This document shows, piece by piece, positions 13,368 to 21,440 of a DNA stretch of 22,184 bases. The number at the start of each line of letters is the position of its first letter. Positions within the stretch are counted from its first letter, which is position 1. The stretch is from Candidatus Saccharimonadota bacterium (GTDB lineage Bacteria; Patescibacteriota; Saccharimonadia; Saccharimonadales; Saccharimonadaceae). The notes under the pieces were generated by a model. The model saw only the letters and a list, made by a program, of their open reading frames with translations, made no database searches and was not told the DNA's origin. The stretch spans positions 1 to 22,184 of the forward strand of contig UNSQ01000009.1 of NCBI GenBank assembly GCA_900556885.1, read 5' to 3'. A program made the translations under genes and the position numbers.

Positions 13368-13757
13368 TTATATATCAAGATCGTCGAGTTCTGCAAGCTC
13401 TTTTCTGGTGTTTTCTGCGTAAGATGATTCATTTTCCACAGCTTCATCTGTTGAGTTATCCACAGAAGCATTACCGTTATAATCATTTTCTTCGCGTGCG
13501 CCAGAAAAACCATCATTGTTAACGATCTTCAAGTTATATCGAGCGTCATTCTTTGCACCCAAAGCTCGCAGAAGTGTACGCAAACTCTGCGCAGTACTGC
13601 CGCGCTTACCAATGACTCGACCCAAATCTGCTGGATTAACTGTTAATGTTAGTAAAACGCCTTTTTCATCAATTGTTCGGTCTACTACGACATCTTCTGG
13701 ATGTCCAACCAACGCCTTTACAGTATATTCTACAAACTGCTGATCTATTGTTGACAT
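13368..13757 (-). CDS. khpA: KH-domain RNA-binding protein KhpA with acidic tail
   Basis: A 129-residue protein. Residues 1-78 form the small single KH domain of the KhpA/YlqC family: FVEYTVKALVGHPEDV, LTVNPADLGRVIGKRG (GxxG loop GKRG at 50-53) and a helix STAQSLRTLLRALGA. KhpA binds RNA, often with KhpB, and affects cell-wall and division gene expression. Residues about 80-129 form an acidic, Asn/Ser-rich tail beyond the usual length. The ATG at 13757 follows GAGGAGG, so a longer reading from an upstream codon is unlikely. It follows rnc and precedes a structured RNA and a terminator, closing the rpmF-nusB-Nudix-rnc-khpA group. Confidence 0.9.
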   Translation of the reverse strand: MSTIDQQFVEYTVKALVGHPEDVVVDRTIDEKGVLLTLTVNPADLGRVIGKRGSTAQSLRTLLRALGAKNDARYNLKIVNNDGFSGAREENDYNGNASVDNSTDEAVENESSYAENTRKELAELDDLDI

Positions 13758-13827
13758 TCTGCCCCTCCTCCTGGAATTAAACTGTATTTTCATTATACAC
13801 GAGCAGTTTACGCCGTGCAAACTTTAA

Positions 13828-14544
13828 TTATTTCTCGCCAGATTCTTTATATTTAGCAATTGCAGCACGAGCGGCTTGCTGTTGGGCAACTTGCTTTGAC
13901 GGACCAATGCCTCGCCCCATCATATTATCGCCAACAAAAACCCCAAGAGTAAAGACTTTATCGTGATCTGGACCTTCTTCGCTCAGGACTTTATATATTG
14001 GCGTTTGATTGTCAACTCGCTGAGAAATCTCCTGCAAATACGACTTCGGATCACGCCAACTGCCAGACTCCAAAATTCCATCCAACTTAACAATTATATG
14101 CTTGTGAATAAAATCGCGAGCATCATCAAAACCACGCTCCAAATAAATCGCGCCGATTACCGCCTCAAATGCATTGGCTAAAATCTGTAAATGTGCTCGC
14201 TCTGAGCCGTTCTTCTCACCCTTTGACATACGAATCAGCGGACCATAGCCCAATTTATCACCAGCATCACCAATACTTTCCGTTCGCACCAAAGCTGCCC
14301 GCCAAGCAGTCAAAATTCCCTCTGGCTCAGAAAAATGCGTAAACAGATATTCTGTTACCGCCAGTTCCAAAACCGCATCACCTAAAAATTCCAAGCGCTC
14401 ATTGTGGTGATGAACGGATTTTCGATGCTCATTCACATAGCTACGGTGAGTCAAAGCCGTAATTAGCAAATCCAAATTCGTAAATTCAAAACCTAATTTT
14501 TCGCGCGCAAAATCTTGATATGGCGCAGTGTTCATTCCGTTCAT
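13828..14544 (-). CDS. rnc: Ribonuclease III
   Basis: A 238-residue double-strand-specific endonuclease that processes rRNA precursors and structured mRNAs. The signature NERLEFLGDAVLEL (48-61) supplies acidic metal ligands including D56. LANAFEAVIGAIYLE (122-136) carries the second acidic site with E127. Residues 165-236 form the double-stranded RNA-binding domain, ending GRGIGPSKQVAQQQAARAAI. Length is normal. AGGAGA lies 9 nt before the ATG at 14544; M4 is an alternative. Its start abuts the Nudix stop, indicating co-transcription. Confidence 0.97.
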   Translation of the reverse strand: MNGMNTAPYQDFAREKLGFEFTNLDLLITALTHRSYVNEHRKSVHHHNERLEFLGDAVLELAVTEYLFTHFSEPEGILTAWRAALVRTESIGDAGDKLGYGPLIRMSKGEKNGSERAHLQILANAFEAVIGAIYLERGFDDARDFIHKHIIVKLDGILESGSWRDPKSYLQEISQRVDNQTPIYKVLSEEGPDHDKVFTLGVFVGDNMMGRGIGPSKQVAQQQAARAAIAKYKESGEK

Positions 14545-15042
14545 TTATAAATTCTCCTGTCTAATTCGTTTCATTGCCAAAAGAATCAGCTTGCCAATAT
14601 CTTCATATTCAACTTCGTCCAGTGCCTCGTGAAAACTAAACCATTTAAGACCATTCATCCACTCTTCCTTTTGAAGTTTTTCATTCGGATCTAAAGCCTT
14701 CACTAGATAAACTTGCGTTGTCATCAATACCAATTTATCAATTCGACGATAACGAAAATTCACCTTGCCCAGCCAGCCGTGCAGTTCAATTTTCTTCAGT
14801 CCAGTTTCCTCACCAATTTCCCTACGAGCCGTCACTTGAGCTGTTTCACCCGGCTCAATATGCCCTTTCGGAATTGTCCAGCGGTCGCGAGCGTCTTGAT
14901 ATAGCAAAAATTCCGCCTCGCCCTTTTTATTACGACGAAAAATCACGCCACCAGCAGTTGGCTCGCGTACAATTTCCTGAATCAATGGCTTCTTGCTGCC
15001 ACCAAAATATTTTTTTATCTTATCAAAGTTGCTTGTTCTCAC
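14545..15042 (-). CDS. Nudix hydrolase
   Basis: A 165-residue Nudix protein. The complete Nudix box G-x5-E-x7-REUxEExGU is at about residues 60-82, seen as GHIEPGETAQ then REIGEETGL. It is preceded by DRWTIPKG and an N-terminal PTAGGVIFRR strand, as in bis-tetraphosphatase-like (MutT/Ap4A) members. It would hydrolyse a nucleoside diphosphate linked to another group; substrate unknown. The start is taken as GTG at 15042, because GGAGG lies 9 nt upstream and the homologous part begins soon after. This start lies inside the end of nusB (20-nt overlap), so translation is probably coupled. Confidence 0.9.
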   Translation of the reverse strand: MRTSNFDKIKKYFGGSKKPLIQEIVREPTAGGVIFRRNKKGEAEFLLYQDARDRWTIPKGHIEPGETAQVTARREIGEETGLKKIELHGWLGKVNFRYRRIDKLVLMTTQVYLVKALDPNEKLQKEEWMNGLKWFSFHEALDEVEYEDIGKLILLAMKRIRQENL

Positions 15043-15481
15043 TGTCGGACTCCTCCACGAGAGTACGGAGTGCCGTGCCAAGCACGCCATTCACAAACTT
15101 ACCCGAGTTATCCGAACCGAACGCTTTCGCTAATTCTACCGCTTCATTAATCACCACTTTTGGCGGAACGGTATCTGCACAATATAGCAATTCATATAAA
15201 CCAATTCTAAGTACCGCCCGATCAATTCGCGGTAATTGACTGATAGGCCATTCTGGCGCCAATGGCTGTAATTTCTCATCCAATTGACTCTGCGTCGAAA
15301 GTACGCCACTGATCAAATTATCAATAAATTCAATATCGTCAACCGATGATTTATATTCAGCCAAATTACGCTTTAAAATAGTCTTATAATCAACATCGCT
15401 ATCACCAACCTCTTTGCGAAATTCATGTTCATAAAGTGTTTGCAGTGCGACAATTCGTCCCAAATGACGGTTTGATGCCAT
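15023..15481 (-). CDS. nusB: Transcription antitermination factor NusB
   Basis: A 152-residue all-helical protein with the NusB hallmarks: R-x-x-A-LQ-x-LYE near the start (GRIVALQTLYEHE), then PEWPISQLPRIDRAVLRIGLYELLY, PPKVVINEAVELAKAFGSDNSGKFVNGVLG and a polar tail. With NusE (S10) it binds boxA of rRNA leaders and promotes antitermination and rRNA maturation. AGGA is 8 nt before the ATG. It follows rpmF by 24 nt. Its TGA stop is ordinary evidence for the standard code. Confidence 0.96.
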   Translation of the reverse strand: MASNRHLGRIVALQTLYEHEFRKEVGDSDVDYKTILKRNLAEYKSSVDDIEFIDNLISGVLSTQSQLDEKLQPLAPEWPISQLPRIDRAVLRIGLYELLYCADTVPPKVVINEAVELAKAFGSDNSGKFVNGVLGTALRTLVEESDSENKQL

Positions 15482-15505
15482 TATTAAGCGTCCTGTTCGT
15501 AATTA

Positions 15506-15652
15506 TTATTTTGTTGTTTTACCGGTTTCACGCTTGGTTGTCTTCACCTTAACTGGTGAAGTTGCGTTAACGCGACGCGCCAATTTTAATACCAAGTGAC
15601 TGCGACGAAGACCAGTTTTACGTGGGCTACTCTGTTTCTTAGGTTGTGCCAT
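15506..15652 (-). CDS. rpmF: Ribosomal protein bL32
   Basis: A 48-residue basic protein. The start MAQPKKQSSPRKTGLRRSH is the classic bL32 opening (MAxPK...S..r...RR.H), followed by a lysine/threonine-rich end. The zinc-binding cysteines present in some bL32 proteins are missing, and the protein is somewhat short, as in other reduced genomes. GAGGAG sits 8 nt before the ATG. It is the first gene of the nusB-Nudix-rnc group and has a near-consensus promoter upstream. Confidence 0.9.
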   Translation of the reverse strand: MAQPKKQSSPRKTGLRRSHLVLKLARRVNATSPVKVKTTKRETGKTTK

Positions 15653-15694
15653 AATTTATTCTCCTCTTTTAGGTTGTCATAAAACTTACGTACT

Positions 15695-15723
15695 ATTATA
15701 CCTTTTTTATCAGATAATCTCAA
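15695..15723 (-). promoter_or_regulatory. Strong promoter of the rpmF-nusB operon
   Basis: -35 TTGAGA (15718-15723), exactly 17-bp spacer, -10 TATAAT (15695-15700), followed by a leader of about 36 nt with GAGGAG. Between it and the divergent promoter at 15752, AGATAA occurs three times (two direct, one inverted), possibly an operator. Confidence 0.75.
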
Positions 15724-15751
15724 TAGCTTATCTGCAAATTAGATAATAATA

Positions 15752-15780
15752 TTGACTTTTTATGTCTTTTATGGTAACAT
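15752..15780 (+). promoter_or_regulatory. Leaderless promoter of the 15788 gene
   Basis: -35 TTGACT (15752-15757), 17-bp spacer, TGG-extended -10 TAACAT (15775-15780), then 7 nt to the ATG. No ribosome site fits between. Confidence 0.65.
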
Positions 15781-15787
15781 ATAGAGC

Positions 15788-16303
15788 ATGAGTAAAGAAC
15801 TATCACCAAATATAGTAGAATCTAAAAATAAAACAACGACAACAGAATTTCCTAAAAAACTAGGAGGGATAGCTCTGACCCTCTCTCTAGTAGTTGGCGG
15901 CGCTCTCGTGTATGCAGCAAGACAATCCCATATGCCCGAGCAAAAGCCTAGTACGCAAGAAGAGATCGCTCGGTTTGTAGATGACTATAGAGAAGGAACG
16001 ACAGACTTGCCTGATGATGCAGTAGTGGAGACGTTCACTATAGAAGAAGGCGGAAATATAGTTAACGAAACCACCAAACTAGCCAAGGAGAACAACTTCA
16101 GCCAAGATGAAATGAATCATCTAGGAGAAAGTGTTCTAACAAGTACACAGGCAGTGTACGACTTCAATAAAAAACAAGGAGCGGAGCCTTCATCGTCAGT
16201 GAAAATGCAGGCGGGCGATCAAGTCATGGCTGCCGTTGTAGACGCAAATGGAGACGGCATACGAGACGTAACAGTACTCGATATAAAACGCTCGCCTAAC
16301 TAA
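15788..16303 (+). CDS. Membrane-anchored small surface protein
   Basis: A 171-residue protein: a polar 23-residue start, one membrane helix (about 26-44, LGGIALTLSLVVGGALVY), then an acidic extracellular part. That part begins with a linker (SHMPEQKPSTQEE), continues with a helical section, and ends in AGDQVMAAVVDANGDGIRDV, where D-x-N-x-D-G-x-x-D resembles a calcium-binding dockerin or EF-hand-type loop. No full family is recognised. The orientation is inferred as N-in, C-out. The last 8 nt overlap the end of leuS on the other strand, so the two transcripts collide at their 3' ends; no terminator is visible between. Confidence 0.7.
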   Translation: MSKELSPNIVESKNKTTTTEFPKKLGGIALTLSLVVGGALVYAARQSHMPEQKPSTQEEIARFVDDYREGTTDLPDDAVVETFTIEEGGNIVNETTKLAKENNFSQDEMNHLGESVLTSTQAVYDFNKKQGAEPSSSVKMQAGDQVMAAVVDANGDGIRDVTVLDIKRSPN

Positions 16304-18803
16304 CGATATTCACCAGCTTACCTGGAACATAAACCATCTTTTTAGGTGGTTTATTGTTTGTGAATTTCTGGACATTTTCGTCAGCTAGGGCTGCCGCTTC
16401 AACACCCTGCTTGTCTATATCACTCGGCAGTTCAAGTTTCGCACGAAGCTTGCCATTCACTTGAACTATAATAGTCATCGTATCGCTCTTTAGATATTTT
16501 TCATCCCACTTCGGCCAGTGACCAACGTGAACCGTATCATCATGACCCATTTCATGCCACGATTCCTCTGTGATATGCGGAGCAAAAGGCGCCAAAATTT
16601 GAATCAAACTTTCTAATGCAAATCGCCACTCGTCCGACATGTCAATCCCATGCGATTCTTTTATTTTATACAGACCATTGACCATTTCCATCATCGAAGC
16701 CACGGCTGTATTAAACTTCTCATCTTCAATGTCGCGAGTAACCTTTTTAATCGTCGAGTGAGTTAATCGCAATAGTTCTTGGGTTGTTTTTTCATCCATC
16801 TCAGGAGAGTTACTTGGATCGTTATTCTTATCAACGAACTCCTGAACCAAATTCCATGCTCGGTTTAAGAATCGATAAGTTCCCGGAACGCCACGAGGAT
16901 CCCACGGCGCGTCCATATCATAAGGCGCGATGAACATTTCGTAAACTCGCAGCGCATCAGCGCCGTATCCACTGTCCATAATCTCCATTGGATCAATGAC
17001 ATTGCCCTTAGACTTGGACATTTTTTGACCATCTGGGGCCATAATATATGCATTGTACATCATTCGCTTGAAAGGTTCTGGGGTCGGAACGAGACCGAGC
17101 TTATAGAAAAATCGCATCCAAAAACGACTGTATAGCAAGTGAGCCACGGCATGGTCGGCACCATTGTAATAATCAACCGGCATCCAATGGTTAATTCTCT
17201 CAGGATTCCATGCTTCATTATCGTTGTGTGGGTCGAGATATCGTAAGAAATACCAACTAGAACAAGCATAGCCATCCAAAGTGTCAGTCTCGCGCCGACC
17301 TTCTACCCAATTGTCGCCGTCAGGCTTGTTTTCTGTAATCGGTACGGTTTTTCCAGTTTCAACATCCACCCATACGCGCACCCAATCATCAACTTGGGCC
17401 AAAACAGAAGTATTCCCGCCCGTTGGCTTAAAATTCTCCACCTCTGGTAAAATCACCGGCAAGCATTCATCAGCCACGGCAATTGGCGCACGGCCATCAA
17501 CATGAACAATTGGAATCGGAGCACCCCAATAGCGCTGACGAGAAATCAACCAATCGCGCATTTTATACGTGGTTTTGCTTCGCCCAGAATTCTGCTGCTC
17601 CAGCCACGCAACAATTTGCTCACGGGCATCCTCGCTCCTGGTCCCGTTAAATTGTCCGGAATTTATCAACTCACCTTCACCAGAATAACAGCCAGTATCG
17701 GCTGAATGTTCAGGCTTATCAATAACCTGGATAATCGGCAAGTCAAACTTCTCGGCAAACGCAAAATCGCGCTCGTCGTGTGCTGGCACCGCCATGACTG
17801 CGCCGGTTCCATAGCCACCCAAAACATAATCCGCCACCCAAATCGGCAATTTTTGACCATTGACTGGGTTTATAACATAACTACCAGTAAATACGCCCGT
17901 TTTCTCTTTATTCTCTTGGCGTTCAACATCAGATTTCTGTTGCGAAGCTTGGATATACGCTTCAACCTTTTCGCGCGTATCAGAATTGACCAACTGAGAA
18001 ATCAGAGGATGCTCCGGTGCCAAAGCTACATACGTTGCGCCAAATAACGTGTCAGGACGAGTTGTGAAAACTGTAATCTTGGAATCTTGACCGCTAACCG
18101 CAAACTCAACTTCCGCACCAACTGATCGACCGATCCAATTTTTCTGCATGGTTTTAACCATTTCCGTCCAATCAAGCTCATCGGTTGCCTCTAAAATTTC
18201 ATCTGCATACGCCGTAATTCGGAAAAACCACTGCTTGAGATTTCGCTTGGTTACAGGATTGCCGCAGCGCCAACATTTGCCACCTTCAACCTGTTCGTTA
18301 GCAAGCACCGTGTTATCAGTTTCGCACCACCATTGCGGCTGCTCTTTTTGATATGCCAAATCGTGCTTATACAATTGTGTAAAAATCCACTGAGTCCATT
18401 TGTAATATTCTGGATCAGCTGTAGAAATTTCTTTTGTCCAATCATAACTAAACCCAAGTCGCTTCAATTGTTCCTTAAAGTGAACTTTTGCCTCATCGTG
18501 TGCTACGCGCGGCGTTTTTCCGACTTTAATAGCGTAATTTTCAACCGGCAGACCAAAGCTGTCCCAGCCGATTGGATGATAGACATTATAGCCCTGCTGA
18601 CGCTTGAATCGCGCCTTGATGTCAGCAAATTGAAAAGTACGACCATGTCCAATGTGAATTCCCGCCCCCGTAATCCCCGGAAGCATGCTCAAACTGTAGT
18701 ATTTAGGTCGGGTCGTGTCATTAAAATCAACCGCGTAAGTACCGTCAGCCTCCCATTTGTTTTGCCATTTTTGTTCAATTTCTGTCGGATTATAGCGTCT
18801 CAT
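16296..18803 (-). CDS. leuS: Leucine--tRNA ligase
   Basis: An 835-residue class I synthetase. The HIGH signature is H50-I-G-H53 (GAGIHIGHG). A zinc-like region with C160, C177 and C180 follows. The CP1 editing domain carries TTRPDT (247-252) and MAVPAHDERDF (337-347), whose aspartate lies in the mischarged-tRNA hydrolysis site. The second signature is KMSKS (594-598). The C-terminal anticodon and LeuRS-specific ends are normal (ending VYVPGKLVNIVS). Length is typical. A TGC-TATAAT box ends 7 nt before the ATG, directly behind the terminator of the upstream gene. Confidence 0.97.
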   Translation of the reverse strand: MRRYNPTEIEQKWQNKWEADGTYAVDFNDTTRPKYYSLSMLPGITGAGIHIGHGRTFQFADIKARFKRQQGYNVYHPIGWDSFGLPVENYAIKVGKTPRVAHDEAKVHFKEQLKRLGFSYDWTKEISTADPEYYKWTQWIFTQLYKHDLAYQKEQPQWWCETDNTVLANEQVEGGKCWRCGNPVTKRNLKQWFFRITAYADEILEATDELDWTEMVKTMQKNWIGRSVGAEVEFAVSGQDSKITVFTTRPDTLFGATYVALAPEHPLISQLVNSDTREKVEAYIQASQQKSDVERQENKEKTGVFTGSYVINPVNGQKLPIWVADYVLGGYGTGAVMAVPAHDERDFAFAEKFDLPIIQVIDKPEHSADTGCYSGEGELINSGQFNGTRSEDAREQIVAWLEQQNSGRSKTTYKMRDWLISRQRYWGAPIPIVHVDGRAPIAVADECLPVILPEVENFKPTGGNTSVLAQVDDWVRVWVDVETGKTVPITENKPDGDNWVEGRRETDTLDGYACSSWYFLRYLDPHNDNEAWNPERINHWMPVDYYNGADHAVAHLLYSRFWMRFFYKLGLVPTPEPFKRMMYNAYIMAPDGQKMSKSKGNVIDPMEIMDSGYGADALRVYEMFIAPYDMDAPWDPRGVPGTYRFLNRAWNLVQEFVDKNNDPSNSPEMDEKTTQELLRLTHSTIKKVTRDIEDEKFNTAVASMMEMVNGLYKIKESHGIDMSDEWRFALESLIQILAPFAPHITEESWHEMGHDDTVHVGHWPKWDEKYLKSDTMTIIVQVNGKLRAKLELPSDIDKQGVEAAALADENVQKFTNNKPPKKMVYVPGKLVNIVS

Positions 18804-18810
18804 ATCTGTA

Positions 18811-18819
18811 ATTATAGCA
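18811..18819 (-). promoter_or_regulatory. Extended -10 of leuS (leaderless)
   Basis: TG-C-TATAAT on the minus strand, 7 nt before the leuS ATG at 18803. It directly adjoins the terminator hairpin at 18820-18850, so the hairpin arm occupies the usual -35 region. Confidence 0.6.
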
Positions 18820-18850
18820 AATAATCCCGCTCATTACGAACGGGATTATT
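18820..18850 (-). terminator. Terminator between the surface-protein gene and leuS
   Basis: A perfect 10-bp stem AATAATCCCG/CGGGATTATT with an 11-nt loop, 17 nt after the stop of the 18868-19950 gene. Only a short T-rich tail follows on the minus strand. Confidence 0.75.
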
Positions 18851-18867
18851 ATTAAGCAATTAAACTA

Positions 18868-19950
18868 TCATCTAGTCGAGGTTGATGACAATCCGCTCGA
18901 ATATCCGCTCATAAAACCTTCTACAAACTCTTTCAAGCTTTCAGCGTCCGACGGCGCCTTAATTTCCTCAGACTTGTTCATATTAATGTCAAATGAAATT
19001 TCTACAGAAGCCTTCTTGCCATCACCTTTCAACTCCAAGGCCTTCAGTTCATGAGATGACCTATCAACCCACACCTTCAATGAAGATTTGTCAATAGATG
19101 ATGATTCACTACTCTTGTAGCTATTATATTTTCCACACTTACTGAGCGCCTTGCCTGCTGATGATTTTTTAAACTCATCATTAAATTTCGACAATTTGCT
19201 GTTATCACCCTGCAGCTCAAAACCACGCCCACCATTACGATCACTAATCTTTGAATCTTTTATAGTGAAGAAGCTATTCTTTCGATAAAGTTGAGCTACT
19301 TCCTTACGTGCACTTTCGTCACTTTGAATTTTCTTCAGAGCGTTAATTCCACACTTGTATTCGCTACCGATCTCATCTGGAGAAATCTTCATCCACGTGT
19401 CGCTCATTTTATCTATCTCAGAACCCATCTTCTCCAATGTCTGATCACGGTAAGTTTCTATTTGAGATCTTGATAGATTTCCGCCAGATGAAGACTCCAT
19501 AACTATCTCAAGCAAAGTGCCATACAAATCCTTAAAGTTATTTATCTTCACGTATATCGTTCCGTCACTATCAAGAACCACATCACCTTTAAGGGGGATA
19601 TTTTTCTCAACTCCCTTAACATCAAGCTTAGCGTCAATATTCGCCTTTGACTTTCCCGAATCAGTAGCAGTCTTTACGTTTAGCTCTATTTTCCCCTGGT
19701 CGCGCATATCAATAACCACCTTACCGTCGGCAGTCATCTTCTTTGCCATAATAGCATTAGACACAGCGTCCGTAACCATCTTTTCTGGATTCTGCCACCA
19801 CAAGAAATAAACTAACACAGCAGAAATAATAGCAATAAGAGCTACAACTCCCAGCACTATGCCAATTATCAATCCCGTTTTCTTCTTTTTTGGCTGCATC
19901 GGCATGCCGTTATATTGCGGCTGCGGTGCAGGTTGATTACCCTGATCCAT
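18868..19950 (-). CDS. Membrane-anchored extracellular protein, unknown
   Basis: A 360-residue protein. The cytoplasmic start is rich in Pro, Gln and Asn (to residue 20), then KKKK and one helix (26-51), giving an N-in anchor. The outside part has beta-rich segments (KMTADGKVVIDM, GDVVLDSDGTIYVKI, FELQGD, KVWVDRSSHELKALELKG, VEISFDINMN) resembling LppX/LolA-like lipid-binding folds, but this is only a shape impression. C200 and C272 could form a disulfide. Ser/Lys-rich stretches and a flexible GLSSTSTR end follow. A GGGGGAG ribosome site precedes the ATG, so this gene, unlike several neighbours, has a leader. Likely a surface protein for contact or transport; no family is firmly recognised. 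Confidence 0.7.
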   Translation of the reverse strand: MDQGNQPAPQPQYNGMPMQPKKKKTGLIIGIVLGVVALIAIISAVLVYFLWWQNPEKMVTDAVSNAIMAKKMTADGKVVIDMRDQGKIELNVKTATDSGKSKANIDAKLDVKGVEKNIPLKGDVVLDSDGTIYVKINNFKDLYGTLLEIVMESSSGGNLSRSQIETYRDQTLEKMGSEIDKMSDTWMKISPDEIGSEYKCGINALKKIQSDESARKEVAQLYRKNSFFTIKDSKISDRNGGRGFELQGDNSKLSKFNDEFKKSSAGKALSKCGKYNSYKSSESSSIDKSSLKVWVDRSSHELKALELKGDGKKASVEISFDINMNKSEEIKAPSDAESLKEFVEGFMSGYSSGLSSTSTR

Positions 19951-19991
19951 ACTCCCCCTTGTTTTATATACCTTGAATTTAATATATCACA

Positions 19992-21281
19992 TTAATCTTT
20001 AAATTGTGAGAAAAATTGGTTTTTCCTAGCAATCCACTCCGGCGTTTGCCTGACTAAGTATTTATCGTCCTCAGTGCTATGAAGGTTGATTTTTATAGAT
20101 TCCTCTAGCCATACGCCGCCGCTCGAGCCCTTAAATAACGCGACGCCTTCAGATTTCAATTTGTCGCGCACGAAAGATCCAGCCTCGATGGCATTCTTAC
20201 ATTCTTTCACCTGACAGCCTCTTTGGCGCGCAGCCGGCGCTAAATATTGATTAGCTTTCTCGCCAACCGTCACAACCCAATCCAACAAATCCGGACTACA
20301 ATGAGAGCCAAGTTCGGTGTGAGCTTGCTCGAAAATTCCCTTTAAGCCATTCATATTACCAAGAACAGCAATGCGCTGCGGGGTCTCAATTCGATACAAA
20401 GATTGCAAAGCAGCTAAGGCAGTCAACGGCGTCGAACTATAGCTATCATCAATCAACCAAGTATTGTCCGCACCCTTCAGTAAATTCATCCTGCCAGGCA
20501 GTGGACGCAAATTTTCTATGCCCTTTTTTATATTCTCCTCAGTTTCACCAAACGCATAACCAATAGCTGCCGCCACGATCGCTGGACGAATATTATGCTC
20601 GCCAATTAGCTTAACATTTACTTCTAGCCCATTGGGATTTTCTGGCGACATAATAAAGCCGTGATGTCCATCTTTCAGGGAAAAATTACGATCGTCAAAA
20701 TTATACTCCGCCACTGGATCACTTCCGTATGTAGTGATATTAGGATTTGTCAAAAAGCTAGCAAAACGCCCGTCGATGTCATCACGATTTATCATCGCCA
20801 TTCGCGAGAAATTCGCCAGCGAAATCATCTCATTCGCCACTTCCTCCAAGGAATATTCAACCTGCATTCGACCGTTCGTCACAGAAGTTACAACCGTAAT
20901 ATCTGGCACGACGTAAGCCTTAAACCAATCGTTATAGCCAAGTTCCTTTGGATTAAATTCCTGAACAATCACTTGAACTTCCGGTTTTTCAGCCTTAATC
21001 CTCTTCTTTACGGCGCGCATCACTTTCCACCATTTGAACAAGCCTTTTTCAGGCATTTTCACGCCCATCATCTGAAGGAAAACATCTGCTTTCGTCTTCG
21101 GCTCTTCATTGCGAAGTTGAATATCAAATTGTTGCGCCAAAACCGTACCGATAGCTATTTTTGCACTAGCCTTTCCAGCGCTACCAGTTATCGCCACAAG
21201 CTTCACCTCTGGATGAACAGCAAAAAATTCTCGCACTAATTTTGCTAGTTTTTCTTCCCTTTTTTTTGAAACAGTAACCAT
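19992..21281 (-). CDS. Mur ligase family protein, MurF-like
   Basis: A 429-residue ATP-dependent ligase. The P-loop is TGSAGKAS (32-39), replacing the usual TGTxGKTT. The central domain has QEFNPKELG near 108-115 and LIGEHNI (225-231), and the C-terminal part has LPGRMNLL (261-268) and DDSYSSTP (278-285), which is DDSYNANP in standard MurF. The domain order fits MurF, which adds the D-Ala-D-Ala dipeptide to the peptidoglycan precursor, but the P-loop and DDSY changes and the absence of other mur genes here leave the substrate open. It may be a paralogue acting on another wall polymer. A TGG-TATGAT box lies 6 nt before the ATG. Confidence 0.85.
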   Translation of the reverse strand: MVTVSKKREEKLAKLVREFFAVHPEVKLVAITGSAGKASAKIAIGTVLAQQFDIQLRNEEPKTKADVFLQMMGVKMPEKGLFKWWKVMRAVKKRIKAEKPEVQVIVQEFNPKELGYNDWFKAYVVPDITVVTSVTNGRMQVEYSLEEVANEMISLANFSRMAMINRDDIDGRFASFLTNPNITTYGSDPVAEYNFDDRNFSLKDGHHGFIMSPENPNGLEVNVKLIGEHNIRPAIVAAAIGYAFGETEENIKKGIENLRPLPGRMNLLKGADNTWLIDDSYSSTPLTALAALQSLYRIETPQRIAVLGNMNGLKGIFEQAHTELGSHCSPDLLDWVVTVGEKANQYLAPAARQRGCQVKECKNAIEAGSFVRDKLKSEGVALFKGSSGGVWLEESIKINLHSTEDDKYLVRQTPEWIARKNQFFSQFKD

Positions 21282-21287
21282 AACTAT

Positions 21288-21296
21288 ATCATACCA
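21288..21296 (-). promoter_or_regulatory. Extended -10 of the MurF-like gene (leaderless)
   Basis: TG-G-TATGAT on the minus strand, 6 nt before the ATG at 21281. No ribosome site or good -35 is present. Confidence 0.5.
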
Positions 21297-21310
21297 TAAG
21301 CATTATAGAA

Positions 21311-21401
21311 GAGCTGCTACGCGCCCACCCGGGGCATATTTGAATATGTGTTTGTCTTTCAATTGGCAAGCATAGGAGAATGCCCCTATGCGTACCAGCT
21401 C
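21311..21401 (-). ncRNA. Structured intergenic RNA with alternative stems
   Basis: 91 nt closed by a 12-position end-to-end stem (21311-21322 with 21390-21401; GAGCTG and TACGC arms around one mismatch). Inside, GGGGCAT (21331-21337) pairs with ATGCCCC (21380-21386). Alternatively GCATAGG (21370-21376) pairs with CCTATGC (21385-21391), which would break the first pairing. CATAT-TTGA-ATATG adds a small hairpin at 21335-21348. The minus strand is preferred because TTGTGT, a 17-bp spacer and CATAAT end 5-6 nt before the stem. No family is recognised. It could also be a leader of the MurF-like gene, which would contradict a leaderless start there. Confidence 0.5.
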
Positions 21402-21440
21402 ATGTTTAATTATGCATTATCGCCCAAAAAAACACAAGCG

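Noticed and set aside
13758..13820. N-terminal extension of the KH protein from an upstream codon.
   Set aside because: The extension includes the GAGGAGG ribosome site itself and is not KH-like, so the start is at 13757.
20661..21239. 192-codon plus-strand frame opposite the MurF-like gene.
   Set aside because: Contained in a gene with clear ligase motifs; His/Arg/Phe-rich shadow composition.
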